Source of the DNA: Candidatus Nitrospira neomarina
GTDB lineage: Bacteria > Nitrospirota > Nitrospiria > Nitrospirales > UBA8639
Direction of reading: 5' to 3'
Length of the DNA: 64,000 nucleotides
Assembly (NCBI RefSeq): GCF_032051675.1
Contig: NZ_CP116968.1
Location: 1,612,001-1,676,000, forward strand
The notes below the pieces were generated by a model. It had not been told where the DNA came from. It saw nothing but the letters and a program-made list of their open reading frames with translations, and searched no databases. Made by a program: the position numbers and the translations under genes. Below are positions 33,777 through 43,323 of the stretch, piece by piece. Position 1 is the stretch's first letter, and each line of letters begins with the position of its first letter.

Positions 33777-34802
33777 TCAGGGAGAGAGAAGATGGGAACG
33801 AATGCGCCTGGAAAAATCAGGAGCCTGATCGGCTTGTAATGCCACCTCATTGAGGTGTGAACGACGCTGCAATTCTTCAAAAGAAAAACCTGTGCCCAGT
33901 TTTCCCTGCTCATGCAGGTAGGCAGGCGTGTACCCGCTTAACAAAATCTTCCAGGAAAATGGCACATGGCCGGGATTCAAACGGGTGTGCATCCAAATGA
34001 CATTCGTGCAGTTGGCGGTGAGCGTATTATAGAACGTTGGCCGCTCGCGCAGTTGGTTGATGGTGGTCAGGTAATCCAGAAATACCCGTCTGGCGTTTTC
34101 AGGTGATCCCGCCAATGGATACAGATACACGTCTTCGGGCGGATCTTTTCGATAATTCGTCCGGACCCTGATGAGATCCCGTTCGTCACCCACAATATAG
34201 ATCAGCTCGTACTGTTTAAAAAAACCTTTGATTGACGAATAGCCTTCCGTGGCTTCCTTTCTGGCTTCGATGGAAATGGCCAAGTAATCATCACCGAACC
34301 CGAACGTGAGAAAAATATGCGCGATCTCCGGTCCCATCCAATAGGCAGCCACAAGGTCTGCGGAATCCAGTTTCTTAAGATCATACGGGCGATCGTAATA
34401 GACGGGGGTAAAGTCGGTTTCGGTATGGTAATCAAAGTTTCGAATGTTGTGGACCGTGATCAAATTTTTATCAAAGGTGGCATAGGGAAGTAACGCCACT
34501 TCCGGTTGCCACTGGCGATCATTGGAGGGTTCGATCATGCTCCACCACATCACAAGCACGACAAACAGGCTGAGATAGGACCCGGTGGCCAACCATCGAA
34601 ATCGTGGTGTGCCATACCCCACCAACGACACCAGGCCGGCCCCTGCAAAGCCTGAAGCCAGGAACGTCCGGAGCGTGTCATGTTCCGGCCCGTCAAAATA
34701 TAAGGCGAAGGTGCCCCAAGCTCCGGTGGCAACAATCAGGAACGCTCCCAGAAAAAGACCAACGTACTTTGTTATCCGGCGAAAGGAAATTTCCTGATTC
34801 AT
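33777..34802 (-). CDS. DUF4105-domain membrane protein
   Basis: A protein of about 341 residues with three N-terminal hydrophobic segments (near residues 10-33, 43-60 and 68-85), then a periplasmic DUF4105 (Lnb N-terminal-like) domain. Marks are HNIRNFDYHTETDFTPVYYD, AHIFLTFGFGDD, the cysteine motif NTLTANCTNVIW and a YTPAYLHEQGKL tail. The NC-T Cys is the nucleophile-like residue of this NlpC/P60-related fold; its action here is not known. The frame extends back to 34883; neither start has a good ribosome-binding site, and I prefer MNQEISF at 34802. Confidence 0.82.
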   Translation of the reverse strand: MNQEISFRRITKYVGLFLGAFLIVATGAWGTFALYFDGPEHDTLRTFLASGFAGAGLVSLVGYGTPRFRWLATGSYLSLFVVLVMWWSMIEPSNDRQWQPEVALLPYATFDKNLITVHNIRNFDYHTETDFTPVYYDRPYDLKKLDSADLVAAYWMGPEIAHIFLTFGFGDDYLAISIEARKEATEGYSSIKGFFKQYELIYIVGDERDLIRVRTNYRKDPPEDVYLYPLAGSPENARRVFLDYLTTINQLRERPTFYNTLTANCTNVIWMHTRLNPGHVPFSWKILLSGYTPAYLHEQGKLGTGFSFEELQRRSHLNEVALQADQAPDFSRRIRSHLLSP

Positions 34803-35216
34803 GTGCGTCAGAGTTGAGGTGTGTTGTTCTCCTGGTTCCTTGCGAACCGACCGTAAAAGACGCGTCACATTGGCGAATGCCACAGAAGACTCAGAAAAAC
34901 AGACATCCGCGCAACATCCCGATCATCGATCCGGATATTTTTAAACGTATTCGAGTTTGGAAGTGGGAAATTCTTGCGCCGGCTTCGAGAGGGGTGCTGG
35001 TGCAATCGGCGGTATGTTTAAGCGGTGATGACAGATCTCCCCAATTTTCTTTAGTAGGTTCAGGGAGGAGTGCTGCCGCCGTCAAACTGCAGTATCACCG
35101 CAAGGGTACGTCATTTGTCGAAACCCATGGGGATGTCACCATCCCGTTTGATGAAAGGGAAAAAGTAGAACTTTAATTCGAACCGGCGGCCGAAGAGTAT
35201 AAATTAATTTCGGAAT
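34803..35216. other. Intergenic region with a weak small frame
   Basis: A plus-strand frame from an ATG at 34880 to 35176 could encode about 98 residues (RIRVWKWEILAPASRGVLVQ and KLQYHRKGTSFVETHGDVTI). It has no ribosome-binding site and no recognised family; its upstream part is a shadow of the DUF4105 gene. Listed as a possibility only. Confidence 0.25.
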
Positions 35217-35702
35217 TTACCAGGTGAACCGGAGAAATCCTCCGTTATAGTCAGCACCATTGACGGAGGGAGGAAGAACCAGCGGCAGCCGGTCACGATT
35301 CACGGGTATTTCTTTCGGAAGGCTTCCTTCGGGAATGACCGTTTCCAAAGCCTGAATACTGTGCATTTCGACACCAAATTGGATTCCCGGTAACATTCCT
35401 GGATCTTTGAGAGAAAAATTTGGACCGTGTTTCCACTTAAAATCGTATTTGGGAGGAGTCTCCTGAAGAAGCGGGACATCGAACAATTGTTTTTCCGTTT
35501 GGTGGCTTTCGGGTAATCTAGCGGTGCTCTTTTCCGTGAGATCAGGCATGGGACCGAATTCCTTTCCGCCCACAACATTCTTCGCGACTAACATCGCTGC
35601 TGCATTCGAAGAAATTCCCAAGCACGACCACGATAGCAACAAAAGAATAAGTGCCGGTAGGATTGTATTTGAAATGTGAGTTCTGGCTACTGGATTCATC
35701 AT
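35217..35702 (-). CDS. Exported protein of unknown function
   Basis: A 161-residue protein with a signal peptide (ILPALILLLLSWSCLGISSN) and a proline-rich mature part (PDLTEKSTARLPESHQTEKQ, WKHGPNFSLKDPGMLPG) ending NGADYNGGFLRFTW. The C-terminal aromatic residue could be an outer-membrane end, but the chain is too short and proline-rich for an ordinary barrel. GGAAGGAG precedes the start by 7 bases, so expression is likely. No family recognised. Confidence 0.65.
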   Translation of the reverse strand: MMNPVARTHISNTILPALILLLLSWSCLGISSNAAAMLVAKNVVGGKEFGPMPDLTEKSTARLPESHQTEKQLFDVPLLQETPPKYDFKWKHGPNFSLKDPGMLPGIQFGVEMHSIQALETVIPEGSLPKEIPVNRDRLPLVLPPSVNGADYNGGFLRFTW

Positions 35703-35809
35703 GCCACTCCTTCCTTTTATTCTACCCCTTCACCATCTTGTCTTCCAAGGGGAGCCCTCTTTTGTCCAAAAACGTGAGAGCCAGGCCTTCGGTGTCTGAG
35801 TAATAGGTT

Positions 35810-36262
35810 TCAATCACCGGGGTCCACAAGTTCGCGTTCAATTTCCTTGATTGCCACCCTCCAAGCCTCCTCCACGGGGGGACACCAGGCATCCTCCACA
35901 CATTCCGCAACGGCGTTCAAAAAGGTCTCTGCCAGTCTGTTAAACCGCCTTCTTTCTATAGCTGGCGTGAGCTCCACAACCGGAAAATTCCAATATTCCT
36001 CCAATACCGTTCGAAGATCCGGGCCTGTCCGGTAGGCGGAAACAATTGCAGCAAAACCTTTTAGAAAGGCCTTGTGGAATTCCTGAAATCCTGTAGTCAG
36101 CAGAGGCTTCCTGAGGACCGGATGTTCCTCCAAGAGGCGGTCATACAATTTCCTGGAAAATGGAGATGTGTCTTCACTTAACCAAACAAGGCCTTTTTCG
36201 ATGGATATAAGTTGGGTCTCAGTGAGGGCATTACAATATTTGGTTTGATAATTTTGAGTCAT
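35810..36262 (-). CDS. Globin-like protein, apparently without the proximal histidine
   Basis: A 150-residue all-helical protein with a globin pattern: LTETQLISIEKGLVWL, LYDRLLEEHPVLRKPLL, then EEYWNFPVVELTP and FLNAVAECVEDAWCPPVEEA followed by WRVAI. Where globins have the haem-binding F8 His, this protein has EEYWNFPV. The only histidines are in EEHPV and EFHKAF. It may therefore be a haem-free sensor-type globin or bind haem otherwise. The frame begins at a TTG (36274); I use the ATG at 36262. Its promoter region shares an operator-like sequence with the TetR gene on the same strand upstream. Confidence 0.6.
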   Translation of the reverse strand: MTQNYQTKYCNALTETQLISIEKGLVWLSEDTSPFSRKLYDRLLEEHPVLRKPLLTTGFQEFHKAFLKGFAAIVSAYRTGPDLRTVLEEYWNFPVVELTPAIERRRFNRLAETFLNAVAECVEDAWCPPVEEAWRVAIKEIERELVDPGD

Positions 36263-36286
36263 GGTTTCGTCCAAATTTGCTCATGA

Positions 36287-36308
36287 GTCAATTTTTGACT
36301 TTTAGTCA
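36287..36308 (+). promoter_or_regulatory. Operator-like site upstream of the globin-like gene
   Basis: The sequence has three spaced half-sites: GTCAATTTTTGAC (36287-36299) and TGACTTTTAGTCA overlapping it to 36308. It lies 25 bases upstream of the globin-like start. The reverse complement of 37088-37109, in front of the TetR gene, matches it at about 17 of 22 positions including every GTCA/TGAC half-site. Confidence 0.55.
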
Positions 36309-36333
36309 TTATATTCCAAAAAAATAGTCCCGA

Positions 36334-37065
36334 TTAGGCGATGGCTGCTTGATGAACCTCTTGTGGAAAAATTTCCTTCAAGATGCGGTTCCTGGTTTCT
36401 TCCCAATCCAGCTCGTGAAAAAACGGATGCCAGCCGAACCCATCCAATAAGGCATGGATGTTTTCCCACACCGCCTTTCTCGGATCTGAAATTCCTAGGG
36501 CTTCTAAGTTCACTTCGGAGAACATCAGCACAAAGGCCCCATAGGCACCGGTCCACAAGCCAAAGGTGACCTCCTCAATGGTCACCCCCTTCCGAAGTTG
36601 CACGTGGCCTTCCTGGACCGCGTCCCGTAAAACTCCGGAGACAATCCCGATATTATCCTGCTCGGCCTTTTCCAGGTTTTTTTGGAAAACCAGAGAAGCC
36701 TTTCCTCTAATGGATTCATTCTGGAGCAATAATTTTGATTTAAAATGATCAGGATTAAGCTGAATAAACAAATCGTATCCCAAAGCCATCGCAGCCACTC
36801 GTTCCCGTGGAGTGCCCTGAAACTGAGAACCCCTCAGGAGAAACGTGCCGCATTTTTGCGCGGATTGAATGAGCATCGCGACCAGAATTTCTTCTTTACA
36901 GGAAAAATGCTGATAAATTGTTCCCTTTGAATATTCAGTAATTTCCGCAATCCGATCCATATTGAGTTCGATATAGCCAACTTCCAACAACAGATTTCTG
37001 GCGGTGTCGATGATCAGCGTTTCCCGCTGTGCATACTCTCGTTTTTTTCTTTCTGATGTAGCCAT
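36334..37065 (-). CDS. TetR/AcrR-family transcriptional repressor
   Basis: A 243-residue regulator. The N-terminal TetR helix-turn-helix is clear: LIIDTARNLLLEVGYIELNM, RIAEITEYSKGTIYQHFSCK, EEILVAM. A long ligand-binding domain follows (70-243), with a C-terminal FFHELDWEETRNRILKEIF segment. It is located just upstream of the globin-like gene on the same strand; the two promoter regions share a composite site, so autoregulation with control of the globin gene is likely. The ligand cannot be read from sequence. Confidence 0.9.
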   Translation of the reverse strand: MATSERKKREYAQRETLIIDTARNLLLEVGYIELNMDRIAEITEYSKGTIYQHFSCKEEILVAMLIQSAQKCGTFLLRGSQFQGTPRERVAAMALGYDLFIQLNPDHFKSKLLLQNESIRGKASLVFQKNLEKAEQDNIGIVSGVLRDAVQEGHVQLRKGVTIEEVTFGLWTGAYGAFVLMFSEVNLEALGISDPRKAVWENIHALLDGFGWHPFFHELDWEETRNRILKEIFPQEVHQAAIA

Positions 37066-37087
37066 TGAGACTTTTTAGCACAATAAA

Positions 37088-37109
37088 TGACTTTACGTCA
37101 AATTTTGAC
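37088..37109 (-). promoter_or_regulatory. Operator-like site upstream of the TetR gene
   Basis: TGACTTTACGTCA (37088-37100) overlaps GTCAAATTTTGAC (37097-37109), 23-44 bases upstream of the TetR start. It is the inverted counterpart of the site at 36287-36308. Confidence 0.55.
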
Positions 37110-37515
37110 ATTTTGCACGCAAACATAATGTTTTCAAAAAACCCACCATTAATAAACCATTAATAATACATGGAGTGAATAATGCTTGATGAGTAACCAG
37201 TCACTGCAACACTCACTTGTGAGTTTCCTCTGATGTCTGAAACGCCAAGATTGGCGTGGCCGGTGATTCGGTTGTCACGTCACATCATATAACTCCTCTT
37301 GTAAATTCCAACCCGGATCCGTTCTTCCGGGCAAATACAGACGGACTACACGATTGGTTTTTTCATTCGTCCCTCGTTACCGCGAGAAGCCTCAACCGGG
37401 ACGGCCCATCGGTACTCGCACCCTTGGCGCGTCCCCCGCACGATGCAAATGAATGTATAGTGCACCGCCCTCAGGCACCAAACCTTAATGAAGGGTTCGC
37501 CATTTTCGTTCGAGG

Positions 37516-37700
37516 TGGATGTTTAACTGCCCCAATTCTTTTTGATAGCCTTCTCACCCAGGGGCCAACCCCTTAGACTTCTGATTCGTCAAATCTATAT
37601 CTACCCGGCGATTAAGAGCTTCTGATTCCTTTTCACTTTTTCGATCAGGATTTGCATAGTGTTGGATTCATCCTCAGCCAGGCTTGACGTCACCATTGCA
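37516..37700 (-). pseudogene. Decayed partial copy of the exported helical-protein gene at 33087
   Basis: Read on the minus strand it matches the 5' half of the gene at 33087-33560: shared stretches include TTCTTTTTGATA, CAGGGGCCA, GATTC..GTCAAATC, TCGATCAG.ATTTGCATA and GGAGTCACGC-like ends. Frame-breaking indels and the missing C-terminal half make it non-functional. The surrounding 37110-37820 has no other supported gene. Confidence 0.75.
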
Positions 37701-37820
37701 ACAAAAGGTCCGCTTGTTGATGGAAAATGATTACAAGTCAGGAATTTCAAACCAAAATTTTAGCACCTTCGATTCGACCCATAACTTGAAAAAGGAAAAT
37801 GAGCAAAAGGAGGAAAATGT

Positions 37821-39662
37821 ATGAACGTGAGAAAAAGAAAACAACGGGTGACGACGTGTATGTGTCAGGTATTGGCACTGGTGATCGGCCTGTGCTCGGC
37901 TGGCCTCATGTTGGGAGGATCTGCCTTCGGACAGCCCACATTGAAGGAAATTGTGGCAGGAAAGGAACCCTCGCCAAATGAGGAACCGGTAAAAGACAAG
38001 AGCGAAGATACGGAAGATTCGAAACTCCCAATTCCTGATGATCCATTCGGTCGTGGGACTCCTCGTGGCACCGTGGAAGGCTTTCTAGCCGCCGGCAAAG
38101 AGGGTCAGTACGAACGCGCCGCGGAATACCTGGATTTTCGGTATCTGCCAGGAGGGATTTCCCAAATCCGGCAGCCATATCTCGCCAGGCAATTCCAAGT
38201 TGTACTGGATCGGGCTCTTTGGATCGATCCTACCGATTTGAGCATCGATCCGACCGGGCAGCAAGAAGACGGCTTACCCTCCTATCGAGACTCAGTGGGA
38301 CACATCGAGGTGGGAGGACAAACCATCGATATTCTTCTCCAACGGATACCCCGTGAAGACGGAGTATTTATCTGGAAATTTTCCAATGCGACCGTCGCTC
38401 AAATACCCGGGTTGTACCGAGAATTCGGGTACGGTTACTTAGAAAATTTCTTTCCGGACGCCTTTTTTGATCTAAAAATACTCGGGATAGAAATCTGGCT
38501 GTGGGTCGGCCTGGGGACCATCGTCATCGTGGCGTATGGAGTGGCTTATGCCGTCACTTCTTTGATTGCCCTTGTTGTTCGTTCTCGCCCATCTGCTTCC
38601 CGTGATCAAATTTCACGCCTGTTAGTAGGTCCCGGACGATTTCTTCTATTTCTCCTGATAGGGAGAGTCATGATTGGATATATTAATCCTCCCATATGGT
38701 TTCAAGCCGTTCTTCAGGCACGAACGGTGATGACCATTGCCCTCGTCTGGACGATATTTTGTATGGTGGATTTTATGCTGGACCGGTTAACCCAGCGATT
38801 TGAACGGCAGGGTAAAAGTTCTGCTGTGGTCATTTTATCCCCGTTGGGAACAGGTCTCAAAACGCTTTTTGTCATTATCGCCCTATTAGCCTGGCTCGAT
38901 AATATGGGGTTTGAAGTGACCACCATTCTCGCAGGACTCGGCATCGGAGGGTTGGCGGTGGCCTTGGCCCTGCAAAAACCCATTGAAAACCTGATTTCGG
39001 CCATCACCTTATACGCCTCGCAACCGGTAACCGTGGGAGACTTTTGCCGGTTCGGCGATCACACCGGGACGGTTGAAGAGATCGGGTTACGTGCGACGAA
39101 GGTTCGAACCCTCGACAATACGATCATCACTGTTCCTAACGTCGACTTCGCACAAACACAACTGGAAAACTATTCGAAGCGAAAAAAGATTTGGTATCAT
39201 CCGCAAGTTCGATTGCGACATGAAACCACTCCGGACCAGATACGTTTCATTCTCGTTGAAATTCGAAAGCTTTTGTACGCCCACCCCAAAGTCCTTTCCG
39301 ACCCCGCCAGAATTCGTTTCCAGGAATTTGGCGCATTTTCCTTTAACCTTGAAATCTTTGCCTATGTCGACGTCACGGATTATGGAGAGTTTCTCGAGGT
39401 GGCTGAAGATCTGAACCTGCGCATCATGGACATTGTGCAGAAAGCGGGTGCAAGTTTCGCACTGCCTTCACAAACGCTTCACATGGAAAAGGGAAGAAGC
39501 CCGGACACCCATCTAGGGGAGGTAGCCGAAGCTCAAGTCCAGGAATGGCGGGAACAGCAGGCGCTGTATCTTCCGAATTTCCCGTTGGACAAGATCGCCG
39601 AACTCCGAGGGACGTTAGAATATCCTCCCCCGGGTTCACCGGTTTCAGCTACCTCTTCTTAG
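37821..39662 (+). CDS. MscS-family mechanosensitive channel with a large periplasmic N-terminus
   Basis: A 613-residue inner-membrane protein. Signal-like helix (residues 14-37), about 190 residues of periplasmic domain (GTPRGTVEGFLAAGKEGQYE onward), then membrane helices from about 225 to 400. The pore helix shows the MscS pattern GLGIGGLAVALALQKPIEN, followed by the beta domain VGDFCRFGDHTGTVEEIG and VPNVDFAQTQLENYSKR. It should open under membrane tension to release solutes. AAGGAGG lies 8 bases upstream of the ATG. A C-terminal extension (residues 550-613) of low complexity ends in PPPGSPVSATSS. Confidence 0.92.
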   Translation: MNVRKRKQRVTTCMCQVLALVIGLCSAGLMLGGSAFGQPTLKEIVAGKEPSPNEEPVKDKSEDTEDSKLPIPDDPFGRGTPRGTVEGFLAAGKEGQYERAAEYLDFRYLPGGISQIRQPYLARQFQVVLDRALWIDPTDLSIDPTGQQEDGLPSYRDSVGHIEVGGQTIDILLQRIPREDGVFIWKFSNATVAQIPGLYREFGYGYLENFFPDAFFDLKILGIEIWLWVGLGTIVIVAYGVAYAVTSLIALVVRSRPSASRDQISRLLVGPGRFLLFLLIGRVMIGYINPPIWFQAVLQARTVMTIALVWTIFCMVDFMLDRLTQRFERQGKSSAVVILSPLGTGLKTLFVIIALLAWLDNMGFEVTTILAGLGIGGLAVALALQKPIENLISAITLYASQPVTVGDFCRFGDHTGTVEEIGLRATKVRTLDNTIITVPNVDFAQTQLENYSKRKKIWYHPQVRLRHETTPDQIRFILVEIRKLLYAHPKVLSDPARIRFQEFGAFSFNLEIFAYVDVTDYGEFLEVAEDLNLRIMDIVQKAGASFALPSQTLHMEKGRSPDTHLGEVAEAQVQEWREQQALYLPNFPLDKIAELRGTLEYPPPGSPVSATSS

Positions 39663-39881
39663 GGTAGAATGAGGAATAGGGTCCGTGTAGTAAAAGTTTT
39701 AGCAAAAGGAATCAACGGAAGTTTCGTGCCACGTAAGAGCACTCCCCGCTTGAACCGACAGACGCAGTATGGCATCTTTCCGGACTTTAACCACTCAAGG
39801 GGATAGGAAATTCGTCCTGAACGGTAAATCTGGTGAAGTTATCGATGTTACGATTGTTAAAAAAAGAAGGAAACCCCATGC

Positions 39882-40460
39882 ATGCAGGCTATAAAAATAC
39901 TGAAAATCAAAGAGTTTGTCAGCATTCTTCTTCTCTTGGCGGTGACGGGCTGCATTTCCAAAGTATATATCGATTACGATAAAGGCGCAGATTTCACGCA
40001 GTACCAGACCTATGCGTGGAAAAAAGGAACACCGACTACAAACCCACTGATGGATCGCCGAATCATCACAGCTATCGATAAACAACTGATGGGAAAAGGA
40101 TTCCAAAAAGTGGACACCAATCCGGACATGATTGTCTCTTATCACGCGGCCACGACGAAGGAGGTGAGCTATACCACATCTTCAATGGGGTACGGCTATG
40201 GTCCTGCCGGGGGAACGACCTATGGTCGGTATGGTGGAGGACTCGGAATGTGGGGAGTGGGTCTTTCATCCGGAACCGCAACCCCGGTCACGGTAGTCAA
40301 AGGCACGCTGGTCGTGGACATTTTCGATGCTGAGAGGAAATCATTGCTTTGGCGAGGCACCGCGAATGATACGGTTCATGCCGACCCCGAAAAAGTGGAA
40401 GACCAGATTCATACCGCCATTACCGATATGTTCGACAAGTTCCCTCCGCCAGCCAAGTGA
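39882..40460 (+). CDS. DUF4136 lipoprotein, paralogue 1
   Basis: A 192-residue lipoprotein with lipobox VTGC in VSILLLLAVTGCISKVYIDY. DUF4136 landmarks follow: ADFTQYQTYAWKKGTP, ITAIDKQLMGKGFQKVDTNP, DMIVSYHAATTKEVSY and VVDIFDAERKSLLWRGTAND. A glycine/tyrosine-rich loop sits at residues 105-135. The family is of unknown function and is envelope-attached. A second member occurs at 57867-58415 on the opposite strand. Confidence 0.88.
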   Translation: MQAIKILKIKEFVSILLLLAVTGCISKVYIDYDKGADFTQYQTYAWKKGTPTTNPLMDRRIITAIDKQLMGKGFQKVDTNPDMIVSYHAATTKEVSYTTSSMGYGYGPAGGTTYGRYGGGLGMWGVGLSSGTATPVTVVKGTLVVDIFDAERKSLLWRGTANDTVHADPEKVEDQIHTAITDMFDKFPPPAK

Positions 40461-40560
40461 TAGAGCATCCAACGTGAATCACCTCAGAATGGAATGACGT
40501 CGAAAAATCATTTCCATACTGGGCAAATAGGCTCCGCTAGCGCTCAGTCTCGCTGACTGC

Positions 40561-42081
40561 TTAATGTTGCATCGCTGATTTCATGGCCTCCTTTTCCAAA
40601 ATCAGGCGATACGCGATAAAGTATTTGTAAATATTACTCACGTATTGCACGGTCTCGCGACCAATGTGCTTCGCAGCCACTATCTCCACATTTTTAAACC
40701 ACTTATTCGCGTCCAAGCCCATCGACGGCGCCTTAGCCCGGAGTTTCGCGATCCTGGCAGGGCCCGCATTATAGGAAGCTATCGCAAAGAGCCACTGGTT
40801 TAACAAGCTTATATTCGGATCCCTAAAATACCGGTCATGCAGGAAATGCAAGTATTTGACTCCGGCATGAATATTGGGTTCAAGCTTAGTAATATTGGGA
40901 ATATTCACGTTTGGATCCCGAGCGGTACTCGGCAAGAGCTGCATCACACCGATTGCACCGGCAGAACTTCTTTTCCGTTGGTCCAACGTGGACTCCTGGT
41001 AGCCAAGGGCCATAGCGAGCACCCAATTAAAACCATATGGCTTGGCGGTTTTTTCAAACACGTGCATGAGACTTTGAAATTTCTTGCGTTCCTCCTTTGC
41101 CAGGGCACGTTTGACGTACGTGGTATTTTTCAAATACCGGGTGAATAACATATTTCCGACTAAGGTGCCCTTCTTATTGTTCCTGACAAACCGGTTGACC
41201 ACCTTTTTCAGCTTTGGACTGTTTTTGCGAAAGGCCCAAGCAATCTCCCCGCCTGTATGAATGGCAATGTCGGGATGCAGACGGATATTTTTAAAAATTT
41301 TTGCCCAAAATTCCGCCTTTGGGCTATCCATGACGAGCATCGGCAGTAAACCCGCGTTCACCATTTCGAGAAGATCTTCGTCTTCAAGGTTCTCCTCCTC
41401 AGGGATGAGTGTAATCTCAGGTTTCCCGGCACTGAGAAATGAGGCATTCAAGCGAACAAGATGTTCATAAAAACTACTGGACTTCCGCACATGGATGGCC
41501 TTGCCGGCCAGATCGTCGAGACTGGAGAGAGGGGGGCTACTAGGCCCGGTGACAATGATCTCACGTACATTGGTGAGAACCGGTTGGGAAAAATCAATGA
41601 GTGCCTTCCGTTCGGGTGTAATGGTGAGGCCACCGGCGGCAATATCACCAAACCCATTAATCAAATCCGGAATGAGTTCATCACGGTTCACAGGAATGAA
41701 GACCAACTGAACCTGCACGATCTTCCGCTTCAAATCTTCGTTAATCTGTTTTGCAAAAATTTTCATCAGATCGTATGTGAGCCCACGCTGTCTACCGCCG
41801 TCCAGAAAGTAAAAGGTTTTGCTAAAGGGGACAAGCACTCGAATTTGGTTACGGTTGACCATCCCGTCCCAATCACCTGTCCACGGCTTCAGTGCTTGCT
41901 GGAACTGCGGGCCGAATTGCTCATCCTCGGGTTTCTGAGAAGCGCCTGATTCAGAGCCAAGGATGAGAAACAGGACAGAGGTCAACAGCACAAGACAAGA
42001 GAGGCACCTGGTCTTTTGTCGCATTGCAATCATCATGGTCATATAGGGTAAGCCTATCATGGGCAATTTCCTATATGCCAT
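40561..42081 (-). CDS. MltF-like lytic murein transglycosylase
   Basis: A 506-residue periplasmic cell-wall enzyme. After a signal or anchor helix (residues 25-45), a type 3 solute-binding domain (about 80-310: IRVLVPFSKTFYFLDGGRQR, TPERKALIDFSQPVL) precedes a lysozyme-like SLT domain (about 350-490). The SLT domain has the catalytic Glu in ALGYQESTLD, then GAIGVMQLLPSTA and AIASYNAGPARIAKLR. This two-domain order is that of MltF, which cleaves peptidoglycan to 1,6-anhydro-muropeptides. It converges with the DUF4136 gene. Start is uncertain among several ATGs in the first 20 codons. Confidence 0.9.
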   Translation of the reverse strand: MAYRKLPMIGLPYMTMMIAMRQKTRCLSCLVLLTSVLFLILGSESGASQKPEDEQFGPQFQQALKPWTGDWDGMVNRNQIRVLVPFSKTFYFLDGGRQRGLTYDLMKIFAKQINEDLKRKIVQVQLVFIPVNRDELIPDLINGFGDIAAGGLTITPERKALIDFSQPVLTNVREIIVTGPSSPPLSSLDDLAGKAIHVRKSSSFYEHLVRLNASFLSAGKPEITLIPEEENLEDEDLLEMVNAGLLPMLVMDSPKAEFWAKIFKNIRLHPDIAIHTGGEIAWAFRKNSPKLKKVVNRFVRNNKKGTLVGNMLFTRYLKNTTYVKRALAKEERKKFQSLMHVFEKTAKPYGFNWVLAMALGYQESTLDQRKRSSAGAIGVMQLLPSTARDPNVNIPNITKLEPNIHAGVKYLHFLHDRYFRDPNISLLNQWLFAIASYNAGPARIAKLRAKAPSMGLDANKWFKNVEIVAAKHIGRETVQYVSNIYKYFIAYRLILEKEAMKSAMQH

Positions 42082-42423
42082 TCTGAATAGGTTCGATAGA
42101 TGACATCCAAGACATTATTGAGTCGATATTAAGAAAAAACCTCCGAAAGCCCTTGGTTCTTACATCTTTGTGAATATATTTCCCGCAATGCTTAATGAAT
42201 AGCTCATTCGTTGAATGCTCACAGGAAGCCTCCCATTCATAATTCCCGTGGTATCGATTTTTTTCTTCCCCCTTATTCCATCATGTTTTCCGGTCTTCCT
42301 TTTATACGCAAGGTAAGCAAATCGGGAAAATGGAGACTCCTCCGTTCGTATTGAGATGCTTGATGAGAGATATTTTTTCGCACCAGTCCTGCTAAACTAC
42401 ACAAAAAATCATTTGCCTCTCCA
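42082..42423. other. Divergent intergenic region, no gene seen
   Basis: AT-rich leader between the transglycosylase gene and the barrel gene at 42424. Both promoters must lie here, but I cannot pick convincing -35/-10 pairs. Confidence 0.35.
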
Positions 42424-43323
42424 TTGATGTTTATTTCGACTAATCCTCAACCGAGGGTTAGTTGCGCAAAAAAAATGTTGTTGGCATTTCACAAAATAAT
42501 ATTCCAAGGCTGTGTCCTTGCAGCGGTTATCCTGGTAGTTCTCGGAACTCAACCGGCCCAGGCCGAGGATATTAAAAAACTTGCAGAAGAAGTGCAGAAC
42601 CCGGTGTCCGATCTTGTGCGATTGGGGTTTTTGAATGGGACATTTTTCGGGGCTGGGCTCAATAACCATCTTTCAAATGTCTTCAATCTGCAGCTCGATA
42701 CCGCCAGAAAATGGGGGGATTGGGCGCTCCTCAACCGGCTCACAATTCCCCTCCCCTATTTTCCAGCCACGGCCTTTGAAGATAAAACAGGAAGTCTCAC
42801 CGGGCTGGGGGACATTCAGTATACGGGATTTCTGGCCCGTGATGAATCCAAGCGACGGTTCAAATTGATTGGTGGACTGGGCCCAACCTTTATCCTTGAC
42901 ACCGCCACGAACGATCGTTTGGGCACTGGCAAATGGAGCGTCGGCCCTACACTCGCAATCGTGAGCATACCGGATCCGTGGGTGATAGGGGCCGTCATCG
43001 GTAATATCTGGTCGTTTGCAGGTGATAATCAACGCCTCAAGGTAAATCTACTTTCAATCCAACCCTTTCTCAACTACAACTTTCCCAATGGCTGGTATCT
43101 GACCTCTACTCCGATAATCACCGCAAATTGGGAGGCTGAGGACAGAAGGAACAGATGGACGGTACCCATTGGAGGCGGATTCGGGAAAGTGGTGTTCCGC
43201 GGAGAAAAACGTCCGGTCAACATCAAACTCCAGGGATTTTATTTTTTGGAAAAACGGGATCTGGCACCTGACTGGACCCTCCAACTCCAGTTTCAAATCC
43301 TGTTTCCAGATAAATCCGCCTAA
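42424..43323 (+). CDS. Outer-membrane barrel protein of the phenol-degradation MetA-pathway type (PF13557-like)
   Basis: A 299-residue protein. The signal peptide VLAAVILVVLGTQPAQAEDI ends at AQA; the start could be the internal ATG at 42475, which would shorten it. The mature chain has alternating strands such as WALLNRLTIPLPYF, GLGDIQYTGFL, LIGGLGPTFILDTATND, GKWSVGPTLAIVSI and WYLTSTPIITANWE, with an aromatic-rich end before LFPDKSA. This is the style of porin-like proteins in the MetA-pathway of phenol degradation family, often called transporter. The substrate is unknown. Confidence 0.75.
   Translation: MMFISTNPQPRVSCAKKMLLAFHKIIFQGCVLAAVILVVLGTQPAQAEDIKKLAEEVQNPVSDLVRLGFLNGTFFGAGLNNHLSNVFNLQLDTARKWGDWALLNRLTIPLPYFPATAFEDKTGSLTGLGDIQYTGFLARDESKRRFKLIGGLGPTFILDTATNDRLGTGKWSVGPTLAIVSIPDPWVIGAVIGNIWSFAGDNQRLKVNLLSIQPFLNYNFPNGWYLTSTPIITANWEAEDRRNRWTVPIGGGFGKVVFRGEKRPVNIKLQGFYFLEKRDLAPDWTLQLQFQILFPDKSA

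Noticed and set aside
34604-35176. 190-residue plus-strand frame
   Set aside because: Most of it is antisense to the DUF4105 gene; only the last ~98 codons are free, and they lack supporting signals.
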